The notes: generated by a model not told the origin, from the sequence alone. DNA of 15,618 nucleotides from Methylovirgula sp. (GCA_030040215.1 JASHUD010000028.1:1-15618), one strand, 5' to 3'; positions 7,631-14,598 are shown, numbered from the stretch's first letter. Translations and numbers: made by a program.

Positions 7631-7651
7631 CAAGTGTCCGCGCGACGGATA

Positions 7652-8410
7652 TTAAGCGAGCGCCAATCGGCACTCTTCGGCTGCGTCGTGCTCCGACCCG
7701 CGCGGCGCAAGCCAGCTCTCCAGGAACGCTTCCGACCAACGTGCCACCGCCGCGTCGTGCCGGTACCAGCCTTCGAGATGTAGATGGCGCGGACGGGCGC
7801 CGGGCAGCGCCATGCGGTCGGTGCCGCGTATCGTCCAGCAGCACATCATCGCATAGGTAACTTCCGGATGGAATTGCAAGCCGTAGGCGGCCGGCCCGTA
7901 GCGGAACGCCTGCGTTGCAAAGTCGTCGCCCGCGGCAAGCAACACCGCGCCGCAAGGCAGGTCAAAGCCCTCGCGATGCCATTGATAGACCTGCTGCGGA
8001 AACCGGTAGGCGCAGGCGGCGTGGCCGTCGTGCGTCGGAGTGATCGGGTAATAGCCGACTTCCACCTTGCCCTCCGGATGCGCATAGACGCGCTGGCCGA
8101 GGTGGCGCGCCAGGATCTGCGCGCCGAGGCAGATCCCGATCAGCGGCTTTTCCTCCTTGAGCGGCACGTCGATCCAATCGATCTCGCGGCGCAGCCAGTC
8201 TTCTTCGTCGTTGGCGCTCATCGGACCGCCGAAAATGACTGCGCCAGCGTGTTCCGCCAGCGTCTTCGGCAGAGGATCGCCACATTGCGGCCGGCGGACA
8301 TCGAGGTCGTACCCCAGCGCTCGGAGAAGACGCCCGAACCGGCCCGGCGTCGAATGTTCCTGGTGGAGGATGACGACGACTTTGCGGGAACGATTGAGGC
8401 GCTGGAGCAT
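7652..8410 (-). CDS. class I glutamine amidotransferase (GMP synthase-like)
   Basis: A 252-residue protein made of a single class I (triad) glutamine amidotransferase domain. The nucleophile Cys94 sits in GICLGAQ, with His181 and Glu183 in the FHPEVT motif; IFGGPMSAND (59-68) is the usual oxyanion-side strand. It has no synthetase domain, so it is not GuaA, but belongs to the stand-alone GMP-synthase-like group whose substrates are mostly unknown (some members hydrolyse gamma-glutamyl compounds). The tail after about residue 225 is polar and specific to this protein. It converges on xerD and is the last of a run of minus-strand genes. The start is uncertain because no strong ribosome site precedes ATG 8410. 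Confidence 0.88.
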   Translation of the reverse strand: MLQRLNRSRKVVVILHQEHSTPGRFGRLLRALGYDLDVRRPQCGDPLPKTLAEHAGAVIFGGPMSANDEEDWLRREIDWIDVPLKEEKPLIGICLGAQILARHLGQRVYAHPEGKVEVGYYPITPTHDGHAACAYRFPQQVYQWHREGFDLPCGAVLLAAGDDFATQAFRYGPAAYGLQFHPEVTYAMMCCWTIRGTDRMALPGARPRHLHLEGWYRHDAAVARWSEAFLESWLAPRGSEHDAAEECRLALA

Positions 8411-8491
8411 GGCTCTGACTGGAGACGTTCATGAACGGCGCTTCGCGCCTACACCGGCATGAACGCGATCGTCGGCAAGACTATGGCGGGA

Positions 8492-8992
8492 TTATTCCTT
8501 TGCTGCGACCGCCTGCCAGGGCCCTGCAAACGCCGTGCCCGCCTCGGGCTCGCCGGCGACGCGTTGGCGCAGCCGCACGCGATCATGCGGCGAGACGCCA
8601 AGGAGTTCGGCAATCTGCGCGACCGCGTTCTCCTCAATCTCCTGGACGGCGCCATCGGCAAGAGCGATCTCCCACAACATCTCAACGACGCGCAATCGGC
8701 CCGTTTGATCGAGGTTGTTGCAAATGACGCGGGTGAACCGATAGAAATCGACGGCTTGCTGATCGCTCGCCTCGGCGGACTGGATGAGCCGCGCCGTCGC
8801 CGCCGGATCGAGGCCGAAATTTTTTTCGATGACCTCGTTAAGCCGGGCGCGTCCGGCCGCATCGGCCGGCCCCTCGGCTTCGGCGAGGTGAACGAGCAAA
8901 GCGGCCGCAGCGAGCCGATAATCATTCTCCCCGAACTCGCGTGTCGGCTCGCCGGCAAGCTCGGCCATGAACGTCTTCAATCGTTCCAGCAT
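8492..8992 (-). CDS. TerB family protein
   Basis: A 166-residue soluble, helical protein. ATG 8992 is chosen because AAGGA lies about 5 nt upstream; a longer frame to 9073 has no such site. The acidic C-terminal repeat at about 105-135 (EIALADGAVQEIEENAV, then AELLGVS) and the matching N-terminal half at about 25-65 are the TerB-like pattern of acidic, metal-binding type helices. This short form (COG4103-like) is widespread in Alphaproteobacteria outside any tellurite operon, and nothing here (no terZ, terC, terD) supports a tellurite role. The gene stands alone, 81 nt before the glutamine amidotransferase gene and 117 nt after the small secreted protein gene. Confidence 0.82.
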   Translation of the reverse strand: MLERLKTFMAELAGEPTREFGENDYRLAAAALLVHLAEAEGPADAAGRARLNEVIEKNFGLDPAATARLIQSAEASDQQAVDFYRFTRVICNNLDQTGRLRVVEMLWEIALADGAVQEIEENAVAQIAELLGVSPHDRVRLRQRVAGEPEAGTAFAGPWQAVAAKE

Positions 8993-9109
8993 ATGTCCTT
9001 CCCTGGCGCGATGTCGCGCACCCATGCGCAATATAGGAATTGCATGCGGCGCAACGCGAAGAAAGGGCAACACGCCGCAGAAGATTGCGGAAAGTTAACG
9101 GGAACATCC

Positions 9110-9448
9110 TCAGCGCAGCAGCAGGCACGTCCAATAGCCCTGGACGCCGCCGAATTGCCGGCGTTCGGCGCGCTGCCATTGCATGCATTCGCGCCGGGAA
9201 GGAAAACAGAGCTTCTGGTCGTGCCATGTGACGGACGCGGCCGGCGCGCCCGGCACGTAGGAGGCGAGGCCGCCAGAGAAATGCCCGAGCCACACCGAGC
9301 GCCAGGGCAGCAGGCTGGCATCGCAGCCGATACCGGCGCCGAAAAGCCAAGGCTTGCCGATGTCCGTGCCTATGGCTTGCGCCGCCGTCGGCGGGCAAAG
9401 AACAGCGGCGACGGCCAGCGCCGCGAGACAGGCAGGCAGTTTGTTCAT
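9110..9448 (-). CDS. small secreted cysteine-containing protein, unknown function
   Basis: A 112-residue protein. ATG 9448 is supported by GGAGG 8-9 nt upstream. Residues 1-25 form a Sec signal peptide (MNK, then an A/V/L-rich core, cut after TAAQA). The mature part holds four cysteines (42, 81, 88, 108), enough for two disulfides, and seven tryptophans. The C-terminal part (CFPSRREC near 81-88, YWTC near 105-108) recalls the cysteine spacing of small periplasmic proteins of the DUF3551 kind in Rhizobiales, but I cannot claim membership. It lies 79 nt downstream of the periplasmic glucan gene on the same strand, so co-expression in the envelope is possible. Function unknown. Confidence 0.72.
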   Translation of the reverse strand: MNKLPACLAALAVAAVLCPPTAAQAIGTDIGKPWLFGAGIGCDASLLPWRSVWLGHFSGGLASYVPGAPAASVTWHDQKLCFPSRRECMQWQRAERRQFGGVQGYWTCLLLR

Positions 9449-9527
9449 AAGCCGCCTCCAACATCGTTGCCGCCGTATGCTAATCCGCGCCGGCAAATGG
9501 CGCCACCCACGAGATTGCGAGCGGCGT

Positions 9528-11141
9528 CTAAGTGGCCGAATTTGGATAACAGGTCGGCGCGCATTCCGACCATGGATGATATTGAAAGCTCCAGGTTTCG
9601 CTCAAGGTCCTGGCCCCGGAGCGCAGGAAGAGCCGCATTTCGACCGGCTCGGGGCCGGTGACCGTCAGATCGAACTGGGCGCGCCAGTGACCCGCCACAT
9701 CGTCGGGCACCGCCTCGGTAAAGACGTAAGAGAACGTACCGCGCGAGGCCCAGAGCACCGGTTCTGGCTTTACGCCATAGGGCAGGCCTGCCAGCGGGCC
9801 GCCCAGGAACTCCACCATGAATTTGCGTACCCCTTTCGGGCGCGGCTTGCCGGGCTGGCCCCCGTTGCCGAGCCGGGTCGCGACGACGTGGGCGAGTTTG
9901 CCCGGGAAGGGCGTATCGGCAAGCCAATAGAGGCGATAGGCGACGTTCGTCTCCGTGCCGGCGGTCGCCGTGCCGTCCGCTACCCACATGGCGACGATGT
10001 TGTCGTTGATCTCGTCGTCGGTGGGGATTTCGACGAGCTGCACGGATCCTTTGCCCCAGCTCCCTTTCGGTTCGACCCAAAGGCTCGGGCGCCGTTCGTA
10101 GAACACTCCGTCGAGATAATGGTCGAAATCGCGATCGCGCTGCAGGAGGCCGAAGCCGCGCGGAGCGTCGTCGAGAAACGCGGATGCGGTGATGGCCGGG
10201 GGATCGTTGAGCGGCCGCCATATCCGCTCGCCGTTGCCCGTCCAGATCGCAAGACCGTCCGAATCGTGCACTTCGGGGCGCCAGTCGACGGCAGTCGGTT
10301 TGAGGGTTTCCGAGAACCAGAACATCGTCGTCAGCGGCGCGATTCCGAAACGCGCGATGTCGCGCCGCAGACAGAATAGTTGCTCGACGTCCATGACGAC
10401 GCCCTTGCCGCGCGTCGTCGCATATTTGCAGGCGCCGACGATCGACGGGCCTTCGAGCAAGGCATAGAGCGTCAAGCCGTCTTTGGGCCCCGACTCGTCG
10501 ATGTAGAATTTGGTGAAATCCGGGAATTCCTCGTTCTTGCCCGCCACCGCGACGTCGAGCGCGACGGCGCGGCAGGAGATCCCGTATTGATGCAATTCGC
10601 CGATCGCCCGGAAATAATCCGCGCCGAGGAATGCAACCCAATCGTTCGTGCGCCAATCGAGCGGCGCGTCACGCGCCTCCTGTACACGCAGCCCGGCAAA
10701 ACCCGCCCCGCGGGGCAATTGCCGGGCAGGCGAATCCGCGGGCATATCAAAGAGGCTCGGATCGTAGACGATCTCGCGCGCCTTCCCGTCCTCCACGACA
10801 TGCATCGCGACGGCTTTCGGAAAATAAATGCCGAGATGAAAGAAGCTGACCGGAAAGCGCCCCGGCCCCTTCGCATAAAGCGCGTGGTCAACGTCGAATT
10901 TGATCTTGCCCCAAGCTTCGTAATCGATCTTGGAGACGATCTCCGGAGCCGGGCGCACAGGTCCGACATACGCTTCTTTCGCCATGCGCCGCACCGTTTC
11001 CTTCAAAAGATCGAAGGAAAACGGCTGCGGAGGCCCAAGTCTGAGACCGTTGACGGCGCCCTCGCTCTTCTCAGCGTGCGCGAGACCCAGCGTCGCGGCT
11101 GCGGCGGCTTTTAGAAAAGTCCGTCGGTTGGGTGGGATCAT
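9528..11141 (-). CDS. opgD: periplasmic glucan biosynthesis protein, OpgD/OpgG (MdoG) family
   Basis: A 537-residue exported protein of the MdoG family, which processes osmoregulated periplasmic beta-1,2-glucans (now classed with GH186 glucanases). The N-terminus (NRRTFLKAAAAATLGLAHA, 5-23) has a twin-arginine signal; E. coli OpgD uses Tat while OpgG uses Sec, so OpgD is the better name. Family blocks include FSFDLLKETVRRMA (41-54), FRAIGELHQYGIS (177-189), RDFDHYLDGVFYERRPSLW (337-355) and PKGSWGKGSVQLVEIPT (358-374). The catalytic acid should lie in or near the 337-350 block. The length fits the family (about 510-550). No opgH glucosyltransferase is adjacent. ATG 11141 has only a weak ribosome site but is fixed by the Tat signal. 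Confidence 0.92.
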   Translation of the reverse strand: MIPPNRRTFLKAAAAATLGLAHAEKSEGAVNGLRLGPPQPFSFDLLKETVRRMAKEAYVGPVRPAPEIVSKIDYEAWGKIKFDVDHALYAKGPGRFPVSFFHLGIYFPKAVAMHVVEDGKAREIVYDPSLFDMPADSPARQLPRGAGFAGLRVQEARDAPLDWRTNDWVAFLGADYFRAIGELHQYGISCRAVALDVAVAGKNEEFPDFTKFYIDESGPKDGLTLYALLEGPSIVGACKYATTRGKGVVMDVEQLFCLRRDIARFGIAPLTTMFWFSETLKPTAVDWRPEVHDSDGLAIWTGNGERIWRPLNDPPAITASAFLDDAPRGFGLLQRDRDFDHYLDGVFYERRPSLWVEPKGSWGKGSVQLVEIPTDDEINDNIVAMWVADGTATAGTETNVAYRLYWLADTPFPGKLAHVVATRLGNGGQPGKPRPKGVRKFMVEFLGGPLAGLPYGVKPEPVLWASRGTFSYVFTEAVPDDVAGHWRAQFDLTVTGPEPVEMRLFLRSGARTLSETWSFQYHPWSECAPTCYPNSAT

Positions 11142-11183
11142 ACGCTCGCGAGGATGTCAGAAAATGCCGGGCAATCTCCCGGC

Positions 11184-11420
11184 TCATTGCCAGATCGACT
11201 CGTTCTTGAGCGCGGTCCGCATAAAATAGAAAAGCAGGACGAAGCCGCAGAGTGCAAAAAATGCTTCGAAAATGCGGCTGATCGTCGGCGCAAGTTGCAA
11301 AAGGCCCCCCAAGGCCCACCCCGCGGCCCAGGACGCGCCAACCACTTCCGTGCCGACGAGAACCCCTACCGCGACAAGGGTCGATAAATGCAGAAGATTG
11401 ATTTTCTTGCGTTCCGGCAC
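11184..11420 (-). CDS. two-helix membrane protein, conserved hypothetical
   Basis: A 78-residue protein if started at GTG 11420, which has GGAAG about 9 nt upstream. The frame stays open to an ATG at 11573, but the extra 51 residues are Arg/Ser-rich and look untranslated, and a plausible promoter lies inside them (11463-11490). Two hydrophobic segments are seen, about 12-42 (with LVGTEVVGASWAAGWALGGL) and 49-69, the second followed by a short charged tail. I recall similar two-helix proteins with a VGTEV-x-A-x-x-AAGWA core in other Rhizobiales with no known role. The stop is 42 nt before opgD, so the two may share a transcript. Confidence 0.6.
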   Translation of the reverse strand: MPERKKINLLHLSTLVAVGVLVGTEVVGASWAAGWALGGLLQLAPTISRIFEAFFALCGFVLLFYFMRTALKNESIWQ

Positions 11421-11462
11421 GTTATCGAGCTTCCGCGTCAGGCTGGGCGAACTTCCGCGCCC

Positions 11463-11490
11463 ACTATACCATGACAGGTCGCCGAGCAAA
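11463..11490 (-). promoter_or_regulatory. possible sigma70 promoter for the two-helix protein
   Basis: On the minus strand TTTGCT (11490-11485) and TATAGT (11468-11463) are separated by 16 bp. The expected start of transcription, near 11456, lies about 35 nt before the GTG at 11420 and inside the longer frame, which supports the shorter gene. The -35 is a weak match. Confidence 0.3.
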
Positions 11491-11645
11491 CCGAAGGCCT
11501 GCGCCCGTATCGAAAATCCGCGGGCGGCGATTCGGTAACCGAGCCGCAGCGAAGAAACGCGCCGCATAGCCACTCTCGATCACCGACCCCTGTTCCGTTT
11601 TGCGCGGATACGGCAATGGGCCGCGCCCGGTTAGCCGCCAATTCC

Positions 11646-11930
11646 TTAATATTTAACCGCTTTTGGGCCGCCGTGCGAGGCATGGCCGCCTTTGCGTCCG
11701 GCCTCCGAAGCGAGCTGATGGTTCTGCGAAAAGCTGCGTTTGTTCGGGCTTACGCTTTGGCCGCCCTTCCGCCCGGCCTGGGCCGCGAGACCGGGATTTT
11801 GCGAGAAGCTGCGCTTTTCGTGCGGTACGCTTTCCCCGCCTTTGCGTGCGATGGCCCGCTGCTTCTCGGGATCCATGGACGCAAAACCCCGGGTTGATGT
11901 CCTGTTCTGGAAGTCGATTGAATTGCTCAT
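11646..11930 (-). CDS. con-10/KGG repeat stress protein
   Basis: A 94-residue, very hydrophilic protein with three KGG motifs at residues 30-32, 55-57 and 80-82, an exact 25-residue period. Each of the first two repeats contains KRSFSQN after the motif (39-45 and 64-70) and ends in an A-x-x-AGRKGG step. This is the con-10/KGG (stress-induced) family, with relatives such as E. coli YciG and Bacillus GsiB; they are disordered, desiccation- or stress-related proteins without a known enzymatic activity. ATG 11930 is chosen for GAGGAA about 7 nt upstream; the frame runs 17 codons further but without support. Two EcfG-type promoters lie directly upstream (11975-11999 and 12013-12040), so control by the general stress sigma factor is strongly suggested. 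Confidence 0.9.
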   Translation of the reverse strand: MSNSIDFQNRTSTRGFASMDPEKQRAIARKGGESVPHEKRSFSQNPGLAAQAGRKGGQSVSPNKRSFSQNHQLASEAGRKGGHASHGGPKAVKY

Positions 11931-11974
11931 GCGGCATTCCTCTCGGGTAATTGGCGCTCTGGGCTCAGCCCACC

Positions 11975-11999
11975 AACGCACCGCGGCGATGAAGGTTCC
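11975..11999 (-). promoter_or_regulatory. EcfG promoter of the KGG gene (GGAAC-N16-CGTT)
   Basis: On the minus strand GGAAC (11999-11995) and CGTT (11978-11975) are separated by 16 bp, an exact match to the general stress sigma factor consensus of Alphaproteobacteria. The -10 lies 44 bp before the KGG ATG, leaving a leader of about 37 nt with a good ribosome site. Confidence 0.85.
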
Positions 12000-12012
12000 G
12001 GCAACGGAATAT

Positions 12013-12040
12013 GGAACGTCCGCACGGGCTTAGCCGTTCC
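12013..12040. promoter_or_regulatory. palindromic, bidirectional EcfG promoter
   Basis: GGAACG (12013-12018) and CGTTCC (12035-12040) are perfect inverted arms. Read on the plus strand this is GGAAC-N17-CGTT facing the DUF883/holin-like operon; read on the minus strand it is also GGAAC-N17-CGTT facing the KGG gene. The same 28 bp can therefore bind EcfG-RNA polymerase in either direction, one at a time. For the KGG gene it would be a second, upstream promoter. Confidence 0.75.
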
Positions 12041-12222
12041 CTCAACGCCCTTCCACGTCCGAGTTTGCGATGATTGGATCTCTGTTTGCGATTGCGCAGA
12101 TCGGGCGCGGCGAAAGGTCATTAGGATTAACGACAACGGATACAAAGTCGGAAGGCTGCCTTAAATGATCGGCGGCGTCGATCATGCTATTGCATCCCCA
12201 GGTAGAGGCTATGGAGAAGAAA
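12041..12222 (+). other. leader of the DUF883/holin-like operon
   Basis: If transcription starts from the plus-strand EcfG promoter (near 12046), the leader before ATG 12223 is about 175 nt, long for this kind of gene. It contains a 32-codon open frame (ATG 12070 to TGA 12168) without a ribosome site and no protein I recognise. TTTGCGAT occurs twice 20 bp apart (near 12064 and 12084). No clear riboswitch or terminator is visible. Confidence 0.3.
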
Positions 12223-12546
12223 ATGTCTGATCTTGAACACATCGAGGAGCAGGCTCGACACGATCTTACCGCCGATCTCGCCGATCTCCGCAACGATATC
12301 TCGAAATTGTCGGCTTCGGTTCTGGAACTCGTCCAGAACCAGGCGGCGGCGACCAAACAGCAAGTGCTCGGTGCGGCCGACGAAGCGCGGCATAAATTCT
12401 CCGCGCAAACTGCGGAGGCGAAGGATCGGCTGAGCGCGATTACTACGGATCTCGAGAACTCGATCGAGCGTAGCCCGTTCACGGCGGTTTTCGCCGGTGC
12501 GATTGCCGGGTTCCTGATTGGGATCTTGATTCGTCCGCACAAATGA
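12223..12546 (+). CDS. DUF883/ElaB-YqjD-like membrane-anchored protein
   Basis: A 107-residue protein. ATG 12223 has GGAG with a 6-nt gap upstream; ATG 12211 (4 residues longer) is a fair alternative. Residues 1-82 are helical, charged and rich in Ala, Glu, Asp and Gln, likely a coiled coil. A C-terminal anchor follows (IERSPFTAVFAGAIAGFLIG, 81-100, ending IRPHK), the pattern of the DUF883 family. E. coli members YqjD and ElaB are tail-anchored, RpoS-induced and ribosome-associated. The stop overlaps the next gene's start (ATGA). The upstream EcfG promoter suggests it is the alphaproteobacterial counterpart: a stationary or stress-phase membrane protein. Family from pattern; role inferred. 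Confidence 0.8.
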   Translation: MSDLEHIEEQARHDLTADLADLRNDISKLSASVLELVQNQAAATKQQVLGAADEARHKFSAQTAEAKDRLSAITTDLENSIERSPFTAVFAGAIAGFLIGILIRPHK

Positions 12547-13064
12547 GCGGATTTCTGACCCGCCAATTGGGCGAAATCACCGCGCTGTTCGAGGCAATGG
12601 GCCGGCGCCTGGCGGCGAGCGTCGTGTTGCTTGTCGTCGCCTTTATTTTCGTGTTGGCGAGCCTGGGTTTCCTCTCGGTCGCCCTCTATCTTTGGGTCGC
12701 ACAGCTGACCCAACCGGCTGTCGCCGCACTTGCAGTCGCGGGCCTTCACATCACGGTCGCGGGCGTATGCTTCCTGGCCTTCTGGCTGAAAGGCCGGGCG
12801 CGGCCGAAAAACATCGCCGCGTCTAATTCCATCTCCGAAGCGCAGGTTGACGCCGGTCGCGCGCAGTTCGCCGATAACATCGATCAAACCGTGGCGCCGC
12901 TCATCGCGGTTCTGCACGAAGCCGACATGAAACCCGAAGAAACCGCGCTTCGACTTGGTGTCGCATTGACCAAACAAGTCGGACCGCTTGCTCTCGTCGC
13001 CCTCGCGCTCGGCGCGGGCTTTATCTTGGCGCGCCGCGTGACCACGCCAAACAAAGACCGGTGA
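12543..13064 (+). CDS. holin-superfamily/YqjE-like membrane protein
   Basis: A 173-residue protein whose ATG overlaps the DUF883-like stop by four bases (ATGA), so the two are translationally coupled. An amphipathic start (1-22) leads to two adjacent membrane segments (about 24-52 and 58-82), a polar middle (83-145) and a third segment near the C-terminus (147-163) followed by RRVTTPNKDR. The first hairpin matches the phage_holin_3_6/YqjE-type fold, and E. coli yqjD-yqjE are paired the same way. There is no endolysin or phage gene nearby, so a lysis role is not implied. Probably an envelope stress protein expressed with its partner. Confidence 0.75.
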   Translation: MSGFLTRQLGEITALFEAMGRRLAASVVLLVVAFIFVLASLGFLSVALYLWVAQLTQPAVAALAVAGLHITVAGVCFLAFWLKGRARPKNIAASNSISEAQVDAGRAQFADNIDQTVAPLIAVLHEADMKPEETALRLGVALTKQVGPLALVALALGAGFILARRVTTPNKDR

Positions 13065-13234
13065 AGCTTATCCTTGGCGGCGACAGCGCGCGGTTCCGAC
13101 GGCCTTGAATAATTTCCTGCTTTTCTTCTTGCGCACGGCGTTGTTAGATTTGCGCGGGCATTAGGGGTCCGCCCAGCGTTGCCGGCGTTGTATGAAGGGC
13201 GCTTCCTGCCGTGCGATCCAGTCGAAACGATGCA

Positions 13235-13744
13235 ATGAACCGCGATCAAGTCGAACTCGTTCCTCGATCGCGAACGGCAGGATCGCGAACGGCAGGGCGG
13301 CCGCTGCCCGTTTTCGCGACCGCCCGCGAAGGGGACGCGGTTGCGCCCGACCAAGCCGCGCGCATCTTGATCGTCGAAGACGACTATTTCGTCGGCCTTC
13401 AGAACGAAGACATGCTGACCAAAGCAGGCTTTTCGGTCGTCGGTGTGGCGACGACCGCCGACTATGCCTTGACTTTAGCCGCTCGGGAAACGCCCGATCT
13501 CGTCCTCATGGACATTCGGCTGGCGCATTCCGGCGACGGAATCGACACGGCAATCAAGCTGTTGCAGAGACATCGCATCCGCTCGATCTTCGTGACGGCG
13601 CACGCCGATCCGGCTACCCGATCGCGCGCCGCGCCGGCGCGCCCGCTGGGCTGGCTGGTAAAGCCGTTCACGGCGGGAGCATTGATCAAAGCGGTGCGCG
13701 AAGCGCTCGCCGCAAAACGCGGCGAAGGCGGAAAAGTGGAATAG
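13235..13744 (+). CDS. stand-alone receiver-domain response regulator
   Basis: A 169-residue protein from ATG 13235; GTG 13211 (8 residues longer) is also possible and neither has a strong ribosome site. Residues 1-41 are a low-complexity, basic tail including a tandem SRTAG-SRTAG. The receiver domain (about 42-160) has the acidic pair Asp49/Asp50, phospho-acceptor Asp93 (LVLMDIRLA), Thr121 (FVTAHA) and Lys143 (LVKPF). There is no output domain. The FATGUY motif of the SdrG/MrrA-type regulators that feed into PhyR signalling is not present (FVTAHAD instead). It converges with phyR, 29 bp apart. A role as phosphate sink or relay in the stress pathway is suggested by position only. Confidence 0.88.
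   Translation: MNRDQVELVPRSRTAGSRTAGRPLPVFATAREGDAVAPDQAARILIVEDDYFVGLQNEDMLTKAGFSVVGVATTADYALTLAARETPDLVLMDIRLAHSGDGIDTAIKLLQRHRIRSIFVTAHADPATRSRAAPARPLGWLVKPFTAGALIKAVREALAAKRGEGGKVE
13266..13295 (+). repeat. 15-bp perfect tandem duplication in the regulator's tail
   Basis: GATCGCGAACGGCAG occurs twice back to back (13266-13280 and 13281-13295). Being 15 bp it keeps the frame and duplicates five residues (SRTAG) in the disordered N-terminal tail before the receiver domain. Confidence 0.95.
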
Positions 13745-13773
13745 ACAAGTCTTGCGTCGATGCGCGCGGCGCC

Positions 13774-14598
13774 TCAGACGAAGGCACTCCTTGTCTGCGG
13801 TTCGTCCTTGCGCCGCGACTTGCGATCAAAGAACAGCGCCTGGCTGATCACCGCCTTCAAACTATCTACACCGAATGGCTTGGTGATCAAAAAGGCGGGT
13901 TCCGGCGGCGTCCCGGTCAGAAACCGTTCGGGATAGGCCGTGATGAAGATGACCGGCACCGAAAAATGTCCGAGGATCTGGTTGACGGCCTCAAGACCGG
14001 AGCTTCCATCCGCGAGCTGAATGTCGGCGAGGATGAGCCCGGGTTTCATTTCTTCCGCCGCCTTCACCGCTTCCCCGTGCGTCCGCGCGATCGTAACCAC
14101 GCGATGACCGAGCTCTTCGACGAGCATCTGGATGTCGATGGCAATCAGTGGCTCATCCTCGATGATGAGCACGTCGGTGCGGATCTGCTTCGAAATCTCC
14201 TTGCCGGCCTGATCGATGAGCTCGGCCGCATCCTCGGCTGAGCAGTCCATGACGCGGGCGACTTCGGCGGTTTCAAACCCTTCGAGCGAACTCAGCAGAA
14301 ACGCCACGCGCGGGCGCAGCGGGATGGCCTCGAGATTGCGCTGCGCCCCCTTTTCGTCGGCCGAAAAGGAAAGTTGTTCGACGTATCCGTTGACCGGCAT
14401 TGATTCCCAGACTTTGAGGAACATTCTATAGAGCGACGCGCGAAGATCGGCATTCTGGCTAAGGGCGTCCGGCTCCGCGACGACGGCTTCGAGAGTGGCG
14501 AGAACATAGGCATCGCCCCCCGCTTGGGTACCGGTCAAGGCGCGCGCGAACCGGCGGAGATAGGGAATATGGGAGGAAATTGCTTTCGAAATCGACAT
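13774..14598 (-). CDS. phyR: PhyR, general stress response anti-anti-sigma regulator
   Basis: A 274-residue protein with the PhyR layout. An ECF sigma-like domain (about 1-138; SHIPYLRRFARALTG at 9-23, a sigma4-like part around 85-135) is joined to a C-terminal receiver (about 141-258). The receiver has Glu147/Asp148, phospho-acceptor Asp192 (LILADIQLADG), Thr220 (FITAYP) and Lys240 (ITKPF). When phosphorylated, PhyR exposes its sigma-like domain, which binds NepR and frees EcfG. ATG 14598 is preferred over 14628: GAGGAG lies about 10 nt upstream and homology starts there. The tail after 258 (RKSRRKDEPQTRSAFV) is an extension. It is divergent from nepR-ecfG, with an EcfG-like promoter at 14644-14668. 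The activating kinase is not in the window. Confidence 0.97.
   Translation of the reverse strand: MSISKAISSHIPYLRRFARALTGTQAGGDAYVLATLEAVVAEPDALSQNADLRASLYRMFLKVWESMPVNGYVEQLSFSADEKGAQRNLEAIPLRPRVAFLLSSLEGFETAEVARVMDCSAEDAAELIDQAGKEISKQIRTDVLIIEDEPLIAIDIQMLVEELGHRVVTIARTHGEAVKAAEEMKPGLILADIQLADGSSGLEAVNQILGHFSVPVIFITAYPERFLTGTPPEPAFLITKPFGVDSLKAVISQALFFDRKSRRKDEPQTRSAFV

Noticed and set aside
8437..8449. GGCGC-TTC-GCGCC hairpin after the TerB-like gene
   Set aside because: A 5-bp GC stem without a T-run on the minus strand is expected by chance in this composition.
8492..8992. A tellurite resistance locus
   Set aside because: Only a short TerB-like protein is present, without terZ, terC, terD or terE neighbours.
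8459..9661. A 400-codon plus-strand frame over the TerB and cysteine-protein genes
   Set aside because: It is opposite TerB-like and signal-peptide proteins with good ribosome sites and its translation has no recognisable domain.
12070..12168. A 32-codon plus-strand frame in the operon leader
   Set aside because: There is no ribosome site and no recognisable sequence, so it is kept only as a remark on the leader.
12042..12977. A 311-codon minus-strand frame across the DUF883/holin-like operon
   Set aside because: The plus-strand pair has ribosome sites, an ATGA overlap, clear membrane segments and an EcfG promoter; the minus frame has no family resemblance.
12543..13064. A phage holin indicating a prophage remnant
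   Set aside because: No endolysin, integrase or phage structural gene is near, the coupling is to a DUF883-like gene, and xerD at 6665 is a housekeeping recombinase.
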